Source: Alphaproteobacteria bacterium (GTDB taxonomy: Bacteria > Pseudomonadota > Alphaproteobacteria > 16-39-46). From it: DNA of 6,357 nucleotides. A program made the position numbers and the translations under genes. Positions 1 through 6,357 of the stretch are shown piece after piece. The notes beneath the pieces are model-generated. The model searched no databases. It saw nothing but the letters and a program-made list of their open reading frames with translations, and was not told where the DNA came from. The stretch spans positions 1 to 6,357 of the forward strand of contig CANMHY010000052.1 of assembly GCA_947497675.1 (NCBI GenBank), in the 5' to 3' direction. Positions within the stretch are counted from its first letter, which is position 1; every line of letters begins with the position of its first letter.

Positions 1-63
1 AGAAAAAAGGAGAAAATACACTTAAAAACACTATTTTTAGGATAAAGATGGTCAATTTTTCAT

Positions 64-100
64 AAAAAAATCACTTTTTGAAAAATTTGATGATTTTTTT
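64..100. terminator. AT-rich hairpin, possible bidirectional terminator
   Basis: AAAAAAATCA (64-73) is perfectly complementary to TGATTTTTTT (91-100), giving ten base pairs around a 17-base loop. T-rich sequence follows on the + strand, and the arm is itself a T run when read on the - strand. Only one pair is G-C, so the stem is weak, and such matches arise easily in this composition. It could end transcription coming from a gene left of the window. Confidence 0.25.
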
Positions 101-259
101 TGAGATTGGTTTTTTTTGGTGTTCTTTTTTTATTCAACGCAAAGGTCTCATATAGATAAATATTGAGTATTTTCTTTCTTTTCATTTAGGAAATAAGTAA
201 ATAAAATGAACCCTTCGGAATTATCTTAAATCTGAAAAACATAAATGATTTATAAAAAA

Positions 260-287
260 TTACTATAAATTATCAAATATCTATAAA
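260..287 (+). promoter_or_regulatory. Candidate promoter of the HU gene
   Basis: A possible -35 element TTACTA (260-265) is followed after 16 bases by TATAAA (282-287) as a -10 element. Transcription would begin near 294 and leave a leader of about 40 bases before the start codon. The -35 match is poor and other TATAAA copies lie nearby at 251 and 264, so the exact promoter is uncertain. Confidence 0.25.
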
Positions 288-288
288 C

Positions 289-304
289 TTAATATTAGTA
301 TTAA
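289..304. promoter_or_regulatory. 16-base dyad upstream of HU, possible operator
   Basis: TTAATATTAGTATTAA consists of two perfectly inverted 6-base arms (TTAATA and TATTAA) around TTAG. It lies 30 bases before the HU start codon, next to the best -10 candidate. It also resembles the CtrA pattern TTAA-N7-TTAA of alphaproteobacteria, but the spacing here is 8 rather than 7. The all-A/T arms make a chance origin quite possible. Confidence 0.25.
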
Positions 305-320
305 AACAGTATAACTCTAA

Positions 321-329
321 AAGAGGAGA
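321..329 (+). promoter_or_regulatory. Strong ribosome binding site of the HU gene
   Basis: The run AAGAGGAGA contains GGAG five bases before the ATG at 334. It is the best Shine-Dalgarno match in the window, fixes the start of the HU gene, and suits a highly expressed protein. Confidence 0.8.
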
Positions 330-333
330 CATC

Positions 334-600
334 ATGAATAAACAAGATCTCGGAACCTACATTTCAGAAATCACAGATCTAAAAAAAGTAGAAGCCGAAA
401 AAGCTTTGAATGCAGCTTTTAGAGGGATCACGGCAGCTCTTAGAAAAGAAGAAACAGTGACATTTGTAGGGTTTGGAAGTTTTTTAGTTCGAAATAGAAA
501 AGCAAGAGTTGGTCGTAATCCAAAAACAGGCGAAGTTCTCCAGATAAAGGCTTCAAAAGGGGTTCGCTTTAAACCCGGAAAAGTACTCAAGAGTCTTTGA
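334..600 (+). CDS. hup: HU-family DNA-binding nucleoid protein
   Basis: This encodes an 88-residue histone-like protein of the HU/IHF family, which works as a dimer in the nucleoid to bend, compact and stabilise DNA during replication, repair and recombination. The N-terminal part (about 1-45) is the helical dimerisation region. The family signature starts at VGFGSF (45-50) and continues through the DNA-binding beta arm. The arm carries RNP at 61-63, the proline that intercalates into DNA, followed by KTGE (64-67). The C-terminus FKPGKVLKSL is typical of the family. The length is near the usual 90 residues, so the gene is complete. Its start is set by a strong GGAG site five bases upstream. 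It converges on alaS and looks monocistronic. HU is favoured over IHF by the overall signature, but the two are paralogous and short, so the subtype is less certain than the family. Confidence 0.95.
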   Translation: MNKQDLGTYISEITDLKKVEAEKALNAAFRGITAALRKEETVTFVGFGSFLVRNRKARVGRNPKTGEVLQIKASKGVRFKPGKVLKSL

Positions 601-646
601 TTCAGAGTTACAAAAGAATTATCATGCTTAGGAGAATTTCAGCGTT

Positions 647-680
647 TTTTCTCCGGATAAGACGGAAAGAACTCTTTTTT
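647..680 (+). terminator. Possible rho-independent terminator of the HU gene
   Basis: TTTTCTCCG (647-655) pairs with CGGAAAGAA (663-671), with one C/A mismatch and one G-U pair, around a seven-base loop. After three bases comes a run of six T (675-680). It begins about 47 bases after the HU stop codon. The stem is imperfect, and it competes with the stem-loop at 669-700, which shares bases 669-671. Confidence 0.35.
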
Positions 681-700
681 GAGGAAAAAGAAAGAGGTTC
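669..700. terminator. Stem-loop in the convergent HU-alaS spacer
   Basis: Bases 669-680 (GAACTCTTTTTT) pair with 688-700 to give twelve pairs, including one G-U, with a single bulged G at 696 and a seven-base loop. It is the longest hairpin I see in the spacer. No strong T run follows on the + strand. On the - strand a short TTT follows, so it could help stop alaS transcription or keep convergent transcripts apart. The terminator role is inferred. Confidence 0.3.
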
Positions 701-755
701 GGAAAAAGTCGTTGGTTCTCTTTTTATGCATTTTAATTTTTTAAAAAGCTCTCTT

Positions 756-776
756 GTCCTTTTATGACTAAAAGAC
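756..776 (-). terminator. Weak hairpin downstream of alaS
   Basis: GTCCTTTTA (756-764) pairs with TAAAAGAC (769-776) with one bulged C and a four-base loop. On the - strand it lies about 45 bases after the alaS stop codon and is followed after some ten bases by TTTTT. The distance to the T run is longer than in classical intrinsic terminators, so this is only a candidate alaS transcript end. Confidence 0.2.
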
Positions 777-820
777 TCCAAAAAGATTTTTAAAAGTTTT
801 GAATTCAAGGATTTTGAAAG

Positions 821-3508
821 TTAAGACGTTATTTTTTGAGAAATTTCCAAATCAAGAGTCTTAAATAGTTCTTTAAGATTGTCATGATTTGATCCTCCTG
901 CTTGAGCAAGGTCAGGGCGCCCGCCACCTCCTTTACCATCCAAGAGGGGAGAGATTTTCTGAACGAGATCAACGGCATTGAAAGGAGGGATGAGATCTTT
1001 TGTGATGCCAATAACGATGGATACTTTGTCATCTGTGATGTTGACCAGAACAACAATTCCTGAGGATAGGCGTTGTTTTGCGGCGTCCACAAAAGGTTTC
1101 AACTCATTCATGGGGTGGTTTTTAAGTGTTATGTTCAAAACTTTGACCGATCCAAAGGTTTTAAGGTCCTCATGGGAAGACGTATCTGAAAGAGGGCTCT
1201 TTTGACGCAAGGTCTGAATTTCTTTTTCAAGACGTTTTTTTTCAAGAAGCAGATTTTGAACGCGATCATTCAGAGTTTCAGGAGTTGATTTGAGAGAAAG
1301 ACAGGTTTCTTTCAAGAGGTTTTCTTGACTTCGAACAACACTCTCTGCATTTTTTCCTGTCATGGCTTCAATGCGCCTTATCCCTGCTGCAACGCCTGAC
1401 TCTTGTATAATTTTGAAAAAACCAATGTCGCCGGTTCGCGTGACATGTGTTCCACCACAAAGCTCAACAGATGTTTTTAGATTTTGTTCTTCAGGGGTCT
1501 CGATTCCCATGGAGACGACGCGAACATCATCGGCATATTTTTCACCAAAGAGCGCCATGGCACCAGACTGAAGCGCTTCTTTTACAGGCATAAGACGGGT
1601 TAAAACAGAAGAGTTTGACCGAATTTGAGCATTGACCCAAAGTTCAACAGCTTCTATCTGGGCGGCTGTTAAGGCTTTGGGATGACTAAAATCAAACCTG
1701 AGTCTTTCTGGCGCGACAAGAGATCCTTTTTGGACAACATGGCCTCCTAGAATATGATGAAGAGCACCATGGAGCAGATGGGTTGCTGAGTGATTGGCTC
1801 TTAGAGAATCTCTGCGGGGTTTATTGACTTCCATGACAACGGTATCTTTAAGAGCAATATTTCCCTCTTCAATGATCCCCTCATGGACAATAAGATCCCC
1901 GAGTTTTTTAAGTGTACTGGTAATGCGGATGCGCGCTCGTGAGGAATCAGACAGTGTTATCATGGTGCCTGTGTCACCCATTTGTCCTCCTGACTCTCCA
2001 TAAAAAGGACTTTGATTGGTGAAAATTTGAACCTTATCACCTTTTTGAGCTTTTTGAACTTCTTGATTATCTTTAACAATTCCGTAAATGAGCCCTTCGG
2101 CTTTTAAGGTCTCATACCCTAAGAAATCTGTTGGGCCCACTTTATCTTTAAGGGTATACCAAAGACTCTCTGTTTTCGTATCTCCCGACCCTGTCCAAGA
2201 AGATCGTGCCTCTTTTTTTTGTTTTTCCATCGCCTGATTAAACCCATCAACGTCAACTAAGATCCCTTGAGGTCTTAAGGCATCTTCTGTTAAATCTAGA
2301 GGAAATCCATACGTATCATAGAGCTTAAAGGCACTTTCTCCCGGAAAAAGTTTTGAAGAAGGGAGATGTGAGAGTTCTTCTTGAAGAAGTTTTAAGCCAC
2401 GCTCGAGTGTTTCTTGAAATCTTATTTCTTCTGAGAAAAGTGTCTCTGAAATCAATGCATTGGCACGCTCAAGTTCAGGATAGACGCCCCCCATTTGAGC
2501 GAGAAGGGTTGGAAATAAATGCTGAAGAAGGGGCTCTTTTTTTCCCAAGAGTTGAACATGGCGCATGGCTCTGCGCATAATGCGTCTGAGAACATACCCA
2601 CGCCCTTCATTGGAAGGAAGCGTTCCTTCTGCAATTAAAAAGCAAGAAGCCCTTAAATGATCTGCAATGACGCGATGAGAAGACGCCATTTTTCCAGAGT
2701 AGGGGACACCCGTCAGCTCTACAACGGCTTGAATGAGAGCTTGAAAAAGATCGATGTCATAATTTGACGAAACTCCCTGAAGAACAGCAGAAATCCGTTC
2801 AAGTCCCATTCCTGTATCAATGGAAGGCTGGGGCAGGGGAACACGTTGTGGCGCTGTGCTGCCGTCCAGAATCTTCTGGTCATACTGCATGAAAACAAGA
2901 TTCCAAATTTCTACAAATCGGTCACCATCTTCGTCCTTGGATCCGGGAGGTCCTCCTGGAATTTTATCGCCATGGTCATAGAAAATTTCAGAGCAGGGGC
3001 CGCAAGGTCCCGTATCGCCAGCAGACCAAAAATTATCACTGGAGGAAATTCGGATAATCTTATCTTTTGAAAACCCGCCGATTTTTTGCCAAAGGGCTTC
3101 AGCTTCAGAGTCTTCCGCGTAAACCGTTATCAAAAGGCGCTCTTTTGGGATTTGGAGTTCTTTGGTGAGAAAGTTCCAGGCATAGAAAATGGCTTCTTCT
3201 TTAAAGTAATCACCAAAAGAAAAATTTCCCAGCATTTCAAAGAATGTATGGTGTCGGCTTGTATACCCCACATTTTCAAGATCGTTATGTTTTCCACCGG
3301 CTCTCAAACATTTCTGAGAGGTGACAGCGCGCTGATAGGGGCGTGTCTCGAGGCCCGTAAAAACATCCTTAAATTGAACCATCCCTGCTGCTGTAAACAA
3401 CAAGGTTGGATCATTGTGGGGAATGAGCGAACTGGACGCAACTTCCTCATGATGGTTTTGTTTGAAAAAATTCAAAAAAGAGGAACGGACTTCAGAGGTT
3501 GTTTTCAT
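821..3508 (-). CDS. alaS: Alanine-tRNA ligase (alanyl-tRNA synthetase)
   Basis: This cytoplasmic enzyme of 895 residues attaches alanine to tRNA-Ala using ATP and clears tRNA mischarged with serine or glycine. The length is normal for full-length bacterial AlaS. The class II catalytic core includes RHHTFFEMLGNFSFGDYF (about 85-102) and the motif-3 segment DTGMGLER (231-238). The editing domain carries its metal-binding residues as H573-x3-H577 (HSATH) and C684-x3-H688 (CGGTH), all intact. A coiled-coil-like stretch (about 745-770) leads to the C-terminal DHHA1/C-Ala domain with the glycine-rich GKGGGGRPDLAQAGG (858-872). The start MKTTSEVRSSFLNFF aligns with the usual N-terminus of the family. 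Only 15 bases separate it from the recA stop, so it should be translated from the recA-alaS message. No Shine-Dalgarno sequence is visible in that gap (CTTTCACATC precedes ATG). The gene appears complete and functional. Confidence 0.98.
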   Translation of the reverse strand: MKTTSEVRSSFLNFFKQNHHEEVASSSLIPHNDPTLLFTAAGMVQFKDVFTGLETRPYQRAVTSQKCLRAGGKHNDLENVGYTSRHHTFFEMLGNFSFGDYFKEEAIFYAWNFLTKELQIPKERLLITVYAEDSEAEALWQKIGGFSKDKIIRISSSDNFWSAGDTGPCGPCSEIFYDHGDKIPGGPPGSKDEDGDRFVEIWNLVFMQYDQKILDGSTAPQRVPLPQPSIDTGMGLERISAVLQGVSSNYDIDLFQALIQAVVELTGVPYSGKMASSHRVIADHLRASCFLIAEGTLPSNEGRGYVLRRIMRRAMRHVQLLGKKEPLLQHLFPTLLAQMGGVYPELERANALISETLFSEEIRFQETLERGLKLLQEELSHLPSSKLFPGESAFKLYDTYGFPLDLTEDALRPQGILVDVDGFNQAMEKQKKEARSSWTGSGDTKTESLWYTLKDKVGPTDFLGYETLKAEGLIYGIVKDNQEVQKAQKGDKVQIFTNQSPFYGESGGQMGDTGTMITLSDSSRARIRITSTLKKLGDLIVHEGIIEEGNIALKDTVVMEVNKPRRDSLRANHSATHLLHGALHHILGGHVVQKGSLVAPERLRFDFSHPKALTAAQIEAVELWVNAQIRSNSSVLTRLMPVKEALQSGAMALFGEKYADDVRVVSMGIETPEEQNLKTSVELCGGTHVTRTGDIGFFKIIQESGVAAGIRRIEAMTGKNAESVVRSQENLLKETCLSLKSTPETLNDRVQNLLLEKKRLEKEIQTLRQKSPLSDTSSHEDLKTFGSVKVLNITLKNHPMNELKPFVDAAKQRLSSGIVVLVNITDDKVSIVIGITKDLIPPFNAVDLVQKISPLLDGKGGGGRPDLAQAGGSNHDNLKELFKTLDLEISQKITS

Positions 3509-3523
3509 GATGTGAAAGACAAT

Positions 3524-4555
3524 TTATGCTTCTATAACTGCTGCATCAGTGCCACCAATCATCTCGTCAACAACAACACTCCCATTTTCTCGGATGGATT
3601 TTTCAATCTCAGCTGTTGTATCAGGATGTTCTTTCAGAAAGAGACGCGCTGCCTCACGACCTTGCCCAATGCGTTGATCTTTATAAGAATACCAGGACCC
3701 TGATTTCTCAATAAGATTTGCCTTAACGCCGAGGTCTATGATTTCCCCAATCTTAGAGATACCTTCTCCATAGAGAATATCAAATTCAACAACTTTAAAA
3801 GGCGGTGCGACTTTGTTTTTGACGACTTTAACGCGGGTTTGGTTCCCAATAATTTCGTCTTTATCTTTTATCGCGCCAATGCGCCGAATATCAATACGGA
3901 CTGAGGCATAGAATTTCAAGGCATTCCCACCGGTTGTTGTCTCAGGACTTCCAAACATCACACCAATTTTTTGGCGAATTTGGTTAATGAAAATCACCAT
4001 ACAATGGCTTTTCGAAACAGATCCTGTGAGTTTACGAAGGGCATGGCTCATGAGACGTGCTTGAAGTCCAACATGGGTATCTCCCATATCTCCTTCGAGC
4101 TCTGCTTTTGGAACAAGAGCGGCAACGGAGTCAATAACAAGGACATCAACAGCCCCTGAGCGCACGAGGGTATCTGCAATCTCTAGGGCTTGCTCCCCGG
4201 TATCCGGCTGAGAAATTAAAAGCTCTTCTAAGTTAACACCGAGTTTGCGGGCATAGCTTGGATCAAGGGCATGCTCTGCATCCACAAAAGCGCATGTGCC
4301 ACTACTTTTTTGAGCTTCAGCTACCACATGAAGGGCAAGCGTTGTTTTTCCGGAGCTTTCAGGACCATAGATTTCAATGATGCGGCCTTTCGGAAGGCCT
4401 CCAATGCCAAGGGCAAGATCAAGGCCTAAAGAGCCTGTGGAAATTGTTTCAATGTCAACAATGTTCTCATGGGCACCAAGGCGCATAATTGAGCCTTTCC
4501 CAAAGGCGCGTTCAATTTGCCCGAGGGCAGCTTCTAAAGCTTTTCCTTTATCCAT
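3524..4555 (-). CDS. recA: Recombinase RecA
   Basis: This is the 343-residue DNA-dependent ATPase that forms filaments on single-stranded DNA, drives homologous pairing and strand exchange, and stimulates LexA-type cleavage where such repressors exist. Visible motifs are the short N-terminal polymerisation helix ([23 protein letters not shown]), Walker A GPESSGKT (64-71), the catalytic glutamate E94 in [12 protein letters not shown], and Walker B VDVLVIDS (136-143). Loop L1 falls in [11 protein letters not shown] (154-164), and loop L2 is within [20 protein letters not shown] (191-210). The C-terminal domain is present, with a tail less acidic than that of E. coli. The ATG is fixed because an in-frame TAG lies two codons upstream. 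A possible AAGGA ribosome site sits about ten bases before it. It is first in an operon with alaS. I find no GAAC or GTTC half-site upstream, so SOS control of the usual alphaproteobacterial kind is not apparent. All key residues are intact. Confidence 0.99.
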   Translation of the reverse strand: MDKGKALEAALGQIERAFGKGSIMRLGAHENIVDIETISTGSLGLDLALGIGGLPKGRIIEIYGPESSGKTTLALHVVAEAQKSSGTCAFVDAEHALDPSYARKLGVNLEELLISQPDTGEQALEIADTLVRSGAVDVLVIDSVAALVPKAELEGDMGDTHVGLQARLMSHALRKLTGSVSKSHCMVIFINQIRQKIGVMFGSPETTTGGNALKFYASVRIDIRRIGAIKDKDEIIGNQTRVKVVKNKVAPPFKVVEFDILYGEGISKIGEIIDLGVKANLIEKSGSWYSYKDQRIGQGREAARLFLKEHPDTTAEIEKSIRENGSVVVDEMIGGTDAAVIEA

Positions 4556-4894
4556 AACCTAAGAGTCCTTACATCAAAAAAGAGAATAGAGAGTGATGCT
4601 TCTTTATTTCATACCTTCGCTTCTCTTGCAATGGGTCCTTTTCAGCAATTCTCGCTAATATAAGAAAAAAATGGAAAAAGGGAAGATGTCTTGCAAAAAT
4701 ATCCAAAAAAAGATTTATGAGAGAAATTTTTGCGCTTCAATGAGATAATATTCTCAAAAAAATGGAAAAACTAGAAAAATACCAGATTTTATAGAGTTTT
4801 GAGAGCTTTCGAGGTTTTTTGAAAACAAGAAGAAACTATTCTTTAAAAAAGTCATAAAAAACTCTGCCTTCCTGTTTTTTAAATTTATTTGTTT
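4556..4894. other. AT-rich spacer and recA leader
   Basis: This 339-base stretch holds no credible gene. It contains the recA ribosome binding region (AAGGA about ten bases before the start codon), a 16-base dyad at 4741-4756, and a small perfect hairpin GTTTT-TTG-AAAAC at 4814-4826. I could not place a convincing recA promoter: TATATT on the - strand near 4657-4662 and TATTAT at 4745-4750 are possible -10 elements, but neither has a good -35 partner. The right part is the 3' flank of the transposase gene and may include the left end of the insertion sequence, although no terminal inverted repeat is recognisable. RecA transcription could also come partly from read-through of the transposase gene, which has the same orientation. 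Confidence 0.5.
4741..4756. promoter_or_regulatory. 16-base dyad upstream of recA, possible operator
   Basis: TGAGATAATATTCTCA has perfect inverted 5-base arms (TGAGA and TCTCA) around six A/T bases. It lies about 185 bases before the recA start and overlaps TATTAT (4745-4750, - strand), a possible -10 element. It is not a known LexA box type: neither CTGT-N8-ACAG nor the alphaproteobacterial direct repeat GTTC-N7-GTTC fits. A regulator site is possible, but a small hairpin or chance is equally likely. Confidence 0.25.
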
Positions 4895-4897
4895 TTA
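4885..4897. repeat. 13-base direct repeat, left copy
   Basis: TTATTTGTTTTTA is identical to the copy at 6315-6327, in the same orientation, and the two flank the transposase gene. Its last three bases are the transposase stop codon read on the other strand. It could be a target duplication, a fragment of the element ends, or an AT-rich coincidence. Confidence 0.35.
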
Positions 4898-6226
4898 GGG
4901 CGAGTTATTCCTTAAGGTTATAACATAACTTTTCGGATTCAAAGCAAAATTTAAAAGATCTTCCCAGCTGTCAAAAACGAGGATTTTTATATAGGATCGC
5001 AAGGTGTTCCATAAATTCTTTTTACTTCCAAATTTTTTCCGACACGCTTTATAAAGATCGTCTGAAAACTCAAAGATCTGATGAAAAAAGAAGGCTAATA
5101 ATGTCATCAAATAAAAATTAAACGCTAAGTTTTTTTGACCATGACCGTAATTATGCTCCATGAAATATCCCTGATTTTTCAGGACATTAAAACATTCATT
5201 TTCATTTTTCCATCGACAGCGCCCAGCTTTAACAAGTGTTGTGATATTTTCTTCGGATATCAAAACATCCGTGACCCAACTATTCTGATAGGGTACCTTT
5301 ACTTCTTCTCCCTTTTTATTTTTTCGGGGAGATATCAGGCACCGGAAATAATTTACGCGTACAGAATCTTTTTGACCCGTGAGAGGAACGTCATTCATCC
5401 ATTCATAAAAATGAACTCTTCCTTCTTTATCTATAAATTTTTTTTGATTTAACTGATCATATCCATTGAGCCAATCCATCATGTATTTGTGATCGTCGGG
5501 TTTTGCTCCAAACAAATAATGCATTCCTTGATTCAAGACGTCCTTAATAATGGGTTGCTTAGAAAAAAGAGCATCCCCTCCTATGAGTAAGCCTAAGTGA
5601 GGACACTCTTGGCGTAGCTTTACAATAAATCTTTTAGCTGCATTCATCTCGCAGTCCTGCTTTGTTTCTCCGTCCTTATTAACGATTTGTTCTGGCATAA
5701 AGGGGATCACTTCAGAACAGTCAGGATGCATTATGCCCCCTTGCAAAACATAATGTGAATAAGTCTTTGATCCTGCCTTATGCTCTTTCGTTAAACATTG
5801 ATCACAATGAACTTCTTGAGAGCTATAAAACTCTGATCCATCTATGGGACAATAATAGATACCCGGAAAAATTTGGTAACGTTCTAACTGCTTTCCTCTC
5901 TGTAGTTGTAAATAAATGTGTTTAAAGATAGGTCTAAAATAATCACTCTGAACCCCATCTATAATCTCTCTCATTTGGCTCTCTTTAGGAATATTTGTAA
6001 TCCCAAATAAAGTCATAAGATTATTTCGATGCTCTGCGTCTTGTAAATGCCTTTGAAACTGTAAAAGTGACGGATCTTGAAAATACATACAAGCAACGCC
6101 ACTCATCATTGCATCATGAATATCAATTTTTACTTTGTTTTCTTGTCTCCAATCTGGGATTTTATTAAAAAATTCTCCAATTTCTTTTATCAAAGCTCCA
6201 AAACTAATATGTTTTTTTATTTTCAT
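4895..6226 (-). CDS. DDE transposase of an IS4-like insertion sequence
   Basis: This 443-residue protein is a cut-and-paste type transposase by its motifs. The likely catalytic triad is D129 in PIDGSEFYSS, D218 in GGDALFS, and E342 or E344 in WKNENECFNVLKNQGY, which continues into EHNYGHG. The tryptophan-glutamate segment near the C-terminus followed by a hydrophobic stretch (about 367-385) fits RNase H-fold transposases of the IS4 superfamily (DDE_Tnp_1 type). I cannot assign the exact IS family; ISNCY-like groups are also possible. A CxxC pair in HCDQC (141-144) lies just after the first aspartate. The reading frame is unbroken and all three acidic residues are present, so the enzyme may be active. 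The ATG is preceded by AGAGG about ten bases upstream (6237-6241, - strand), and a promoter candidate lies further upstream. The gene reads toward recA. Confidence 0.88.
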   Translation of the reverse strand: MKIKKHISFGALIKEIGEFFNKIPDWRQENKVKIDIHDAMMSGVACMYFQDPSLLQFQRHLQDAEHRNNLMTLFGITNIPKESQMREIIDGVQSDYFRPIFKHIYLQLQRGKQLERYQIFPGIYYCPIDGSEFYSSQEVHCDQCLTKEHKAGSKTYSHYVLQGGIMHPDCSEVIPFMPEQIVNKDGETKQDCEMNAAKRFIVKLRQECPHLGLLIGGDALFSKQPIIKDVLNQGMHYLFGAKPDDHKYMMDWLNGYDQLNQKKFIDKEGRVHFYEWMNDVPLTGQKDSVRVNYFRCLISPRKNKKGEEVKVPYQNSWVTDVLISEENITTLVKAGRCRWKNENECFNVLKNQGYFMEHNYGHGQKNLAFNFYLMTLLAFFFHQIFEFSDDLYKACRKKFGSKKNLWNTLRSYIKILVFDSWEDLLNFALNPKSYVITLRNNSP

Positions 6227-6280
6227 GGTCAGTATTCCTCTTTATTTTCAAATAGCTGTATGAAATTTTTTACAAGGGTT

Positions 6281-6308
6281 ACTGTACGAAAAGTTTTTTT
6301 GAAGTCAA
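6281..6308 (-). promoter_or_regulatory. Candidate promoter of the transposase gene
   Basis: On the - strand TTGACT (6308-6303) serves as a good -35 element. After a 16-base spacer follows TACAGT (6286-6281) as a -10 element with four of six consensus bases. Transcription would start near 6274 and leave a leader of about 48 bases with the AGAGG ribosome site. It is the most convincing sigma-70-type promoter in the window. Confidence 0.45.
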
Positions 6309-6314
6309 TTATAA

Positions 6315-6327
6315 TTATTTGTTTTTA
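6315..6327. repeat. 13-base direct repeat, right copy
   Basis: This is a second exact copy of TTATTTGTTTTTA (left copy at 4885-4897). It lies just upstream of the transposase promoter and close to the point where base composition changes. See the left copy for interpretation. Confidence 0.35.
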
Positions 6328-6357
6328 AACGTTTATTTTTTCACCGGGAATTGCTGC

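Larger units (their letters stand above)
1..333. other. AT-rich non-coding leader upstream of the HU gene
   Basis: No convincing coding region is visible on either strand. The stretch is dominated by A and T runs, including three long T tracts at about 94-101, 110-117 and 125-131. It can form an A/T-only hairpin at 21-41 (TAAAAA paired with TTTTTA) and a longer one at 64-100. The hexamer TATAAA occurs three times between 251 and 287. The part nearest the gene should hold the HU promoter and leader. The part before about 150 may be the 3' flank of a gene outside the window, but no gene tail is recognisable. Confidence 0.6.
4885..6327 (-). mobile_element. Insertion sequence with one transposase gene, ends uncertain
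   Basis: A single full-length DDE transposase gene with short flanks is the typical build of an insertion sequence of about 1.4-1.5 kb. I could not find convincing terminal inverted repeats on the two sides, so the limits given are only the outer edges of a shared 13-mer (4885-4897 and 6315-6327). The left copy contains the transposase stop codon, which is awkward for a simple target duplication, so the true ends may lie elsewhere. The element stands upstream of recA-alaS and reads in the same direction. Confidence 0.55.

Noticed and set aside
205..228. Seven-codon ORF (MNPSELS) upstream of HU, considered as a leader peptide
   Set aside because: It has no ribosome site at suitable distance, lies before the likely HU transcription start, and has no attenuator structure nearby.
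608..808. 66-residue open frame on the - strand in the HU-alaS spacer
   Set aside because: It starts with TTG, has no ribosome site, is lysine/serine-rich low-complexity translation of AT-rich DNA, and overlaps the hairpin region. No family is recognisable.
829..1092. 87-residue - strand frame inside alaS
   Set aside because: It is an alternative frame of the C-terminal alaS coding sequence, which is intact in its own frame, so no frameshift is implied.
3086..3703. 205-residue open frame on the + strand
   Set aside because: It lies antisense across the 5' part of alaS and the 3' part of recA, both certain genes. Its translation shows no recognisable domain, so it is a shadow frame.
4843..4866. 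Possible left inverted repeat pairing with the right side of the transposase gene
   Set aside because: The similarity to the right flank is limited to a run of A with few additional matches, which is expected by chance in this composition.
5135..5452. 105-residue open frame on the + strand within the transposase gene
   Set aside because: It is antisense to the conserved C-terminal half of the transposase and has no recognisable motif or ribosome site context.
6077..6328. 83-residue open frame on the + strand at the transposase 5' end
   Set aside because: It is phenylalanine-rich translation of T-rich DNA, antisense to the transposase start and promoter, with no family resemblance.

Overview
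The window looks like chromosome from an AT-rich alphaproteobacterium. RecA and AlaS both read as ordinary bacterial orthologs with alphaproteobacterial flavour, and recA directly followed by alaS on one strand is an order I know from many alphaproteobacteria. The strongly A/T-rich spacers and the full-length transposase beside a housekeeping locus would suit an intracellular or symbiotic lineage such as Holosporales. That placement is inference from style, not from a diagnostic marker.

Layout: positions 1-333 are non-coding, very T/A-rich leader DNA. A small HU-type nucleoid protein gene follows at 334-600 (+). A 220-base convergent spacer with overlapping potential hairpins (601-820) separates it from alaS (821-3508, -) and recA (3524-4555, -). 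These two are transcribed recA then alaS with only 15 bases between them, so they are almost certainly co-transcribed. A 339-base AT-rich spacer (4556-4894) holds the recA leader. A full-length DDE transposase gene (4895-6226, -) with its own plausible promoter then occupies the region upstream of recA. The last ~30 bases have a different base composition and may be the edge of flanking chromosomal sequence.

Functionally the core genes do not form a specialised system. HU compacts and bends DNA, RecA carries out recombinational repair, and AlaS charges tRNA-Ala. The transposase belongs to an insertion sequence that lies immediately upstream of the recA-alaS unit in the same orientation, so it may have replaced or moved away recA's ancestral upstream DNA. 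I did not find a novel multi-gene system. The points most worth checking are the absence of the alphaproteobacterial SOS-box half-site from the recA spacer, two 16-base dyads in leader regions, the uncertain ends of the insertion sequence (including a shared 13-mer on both sides), and the lack of a Shine-Dalgarno sequence before alaS.
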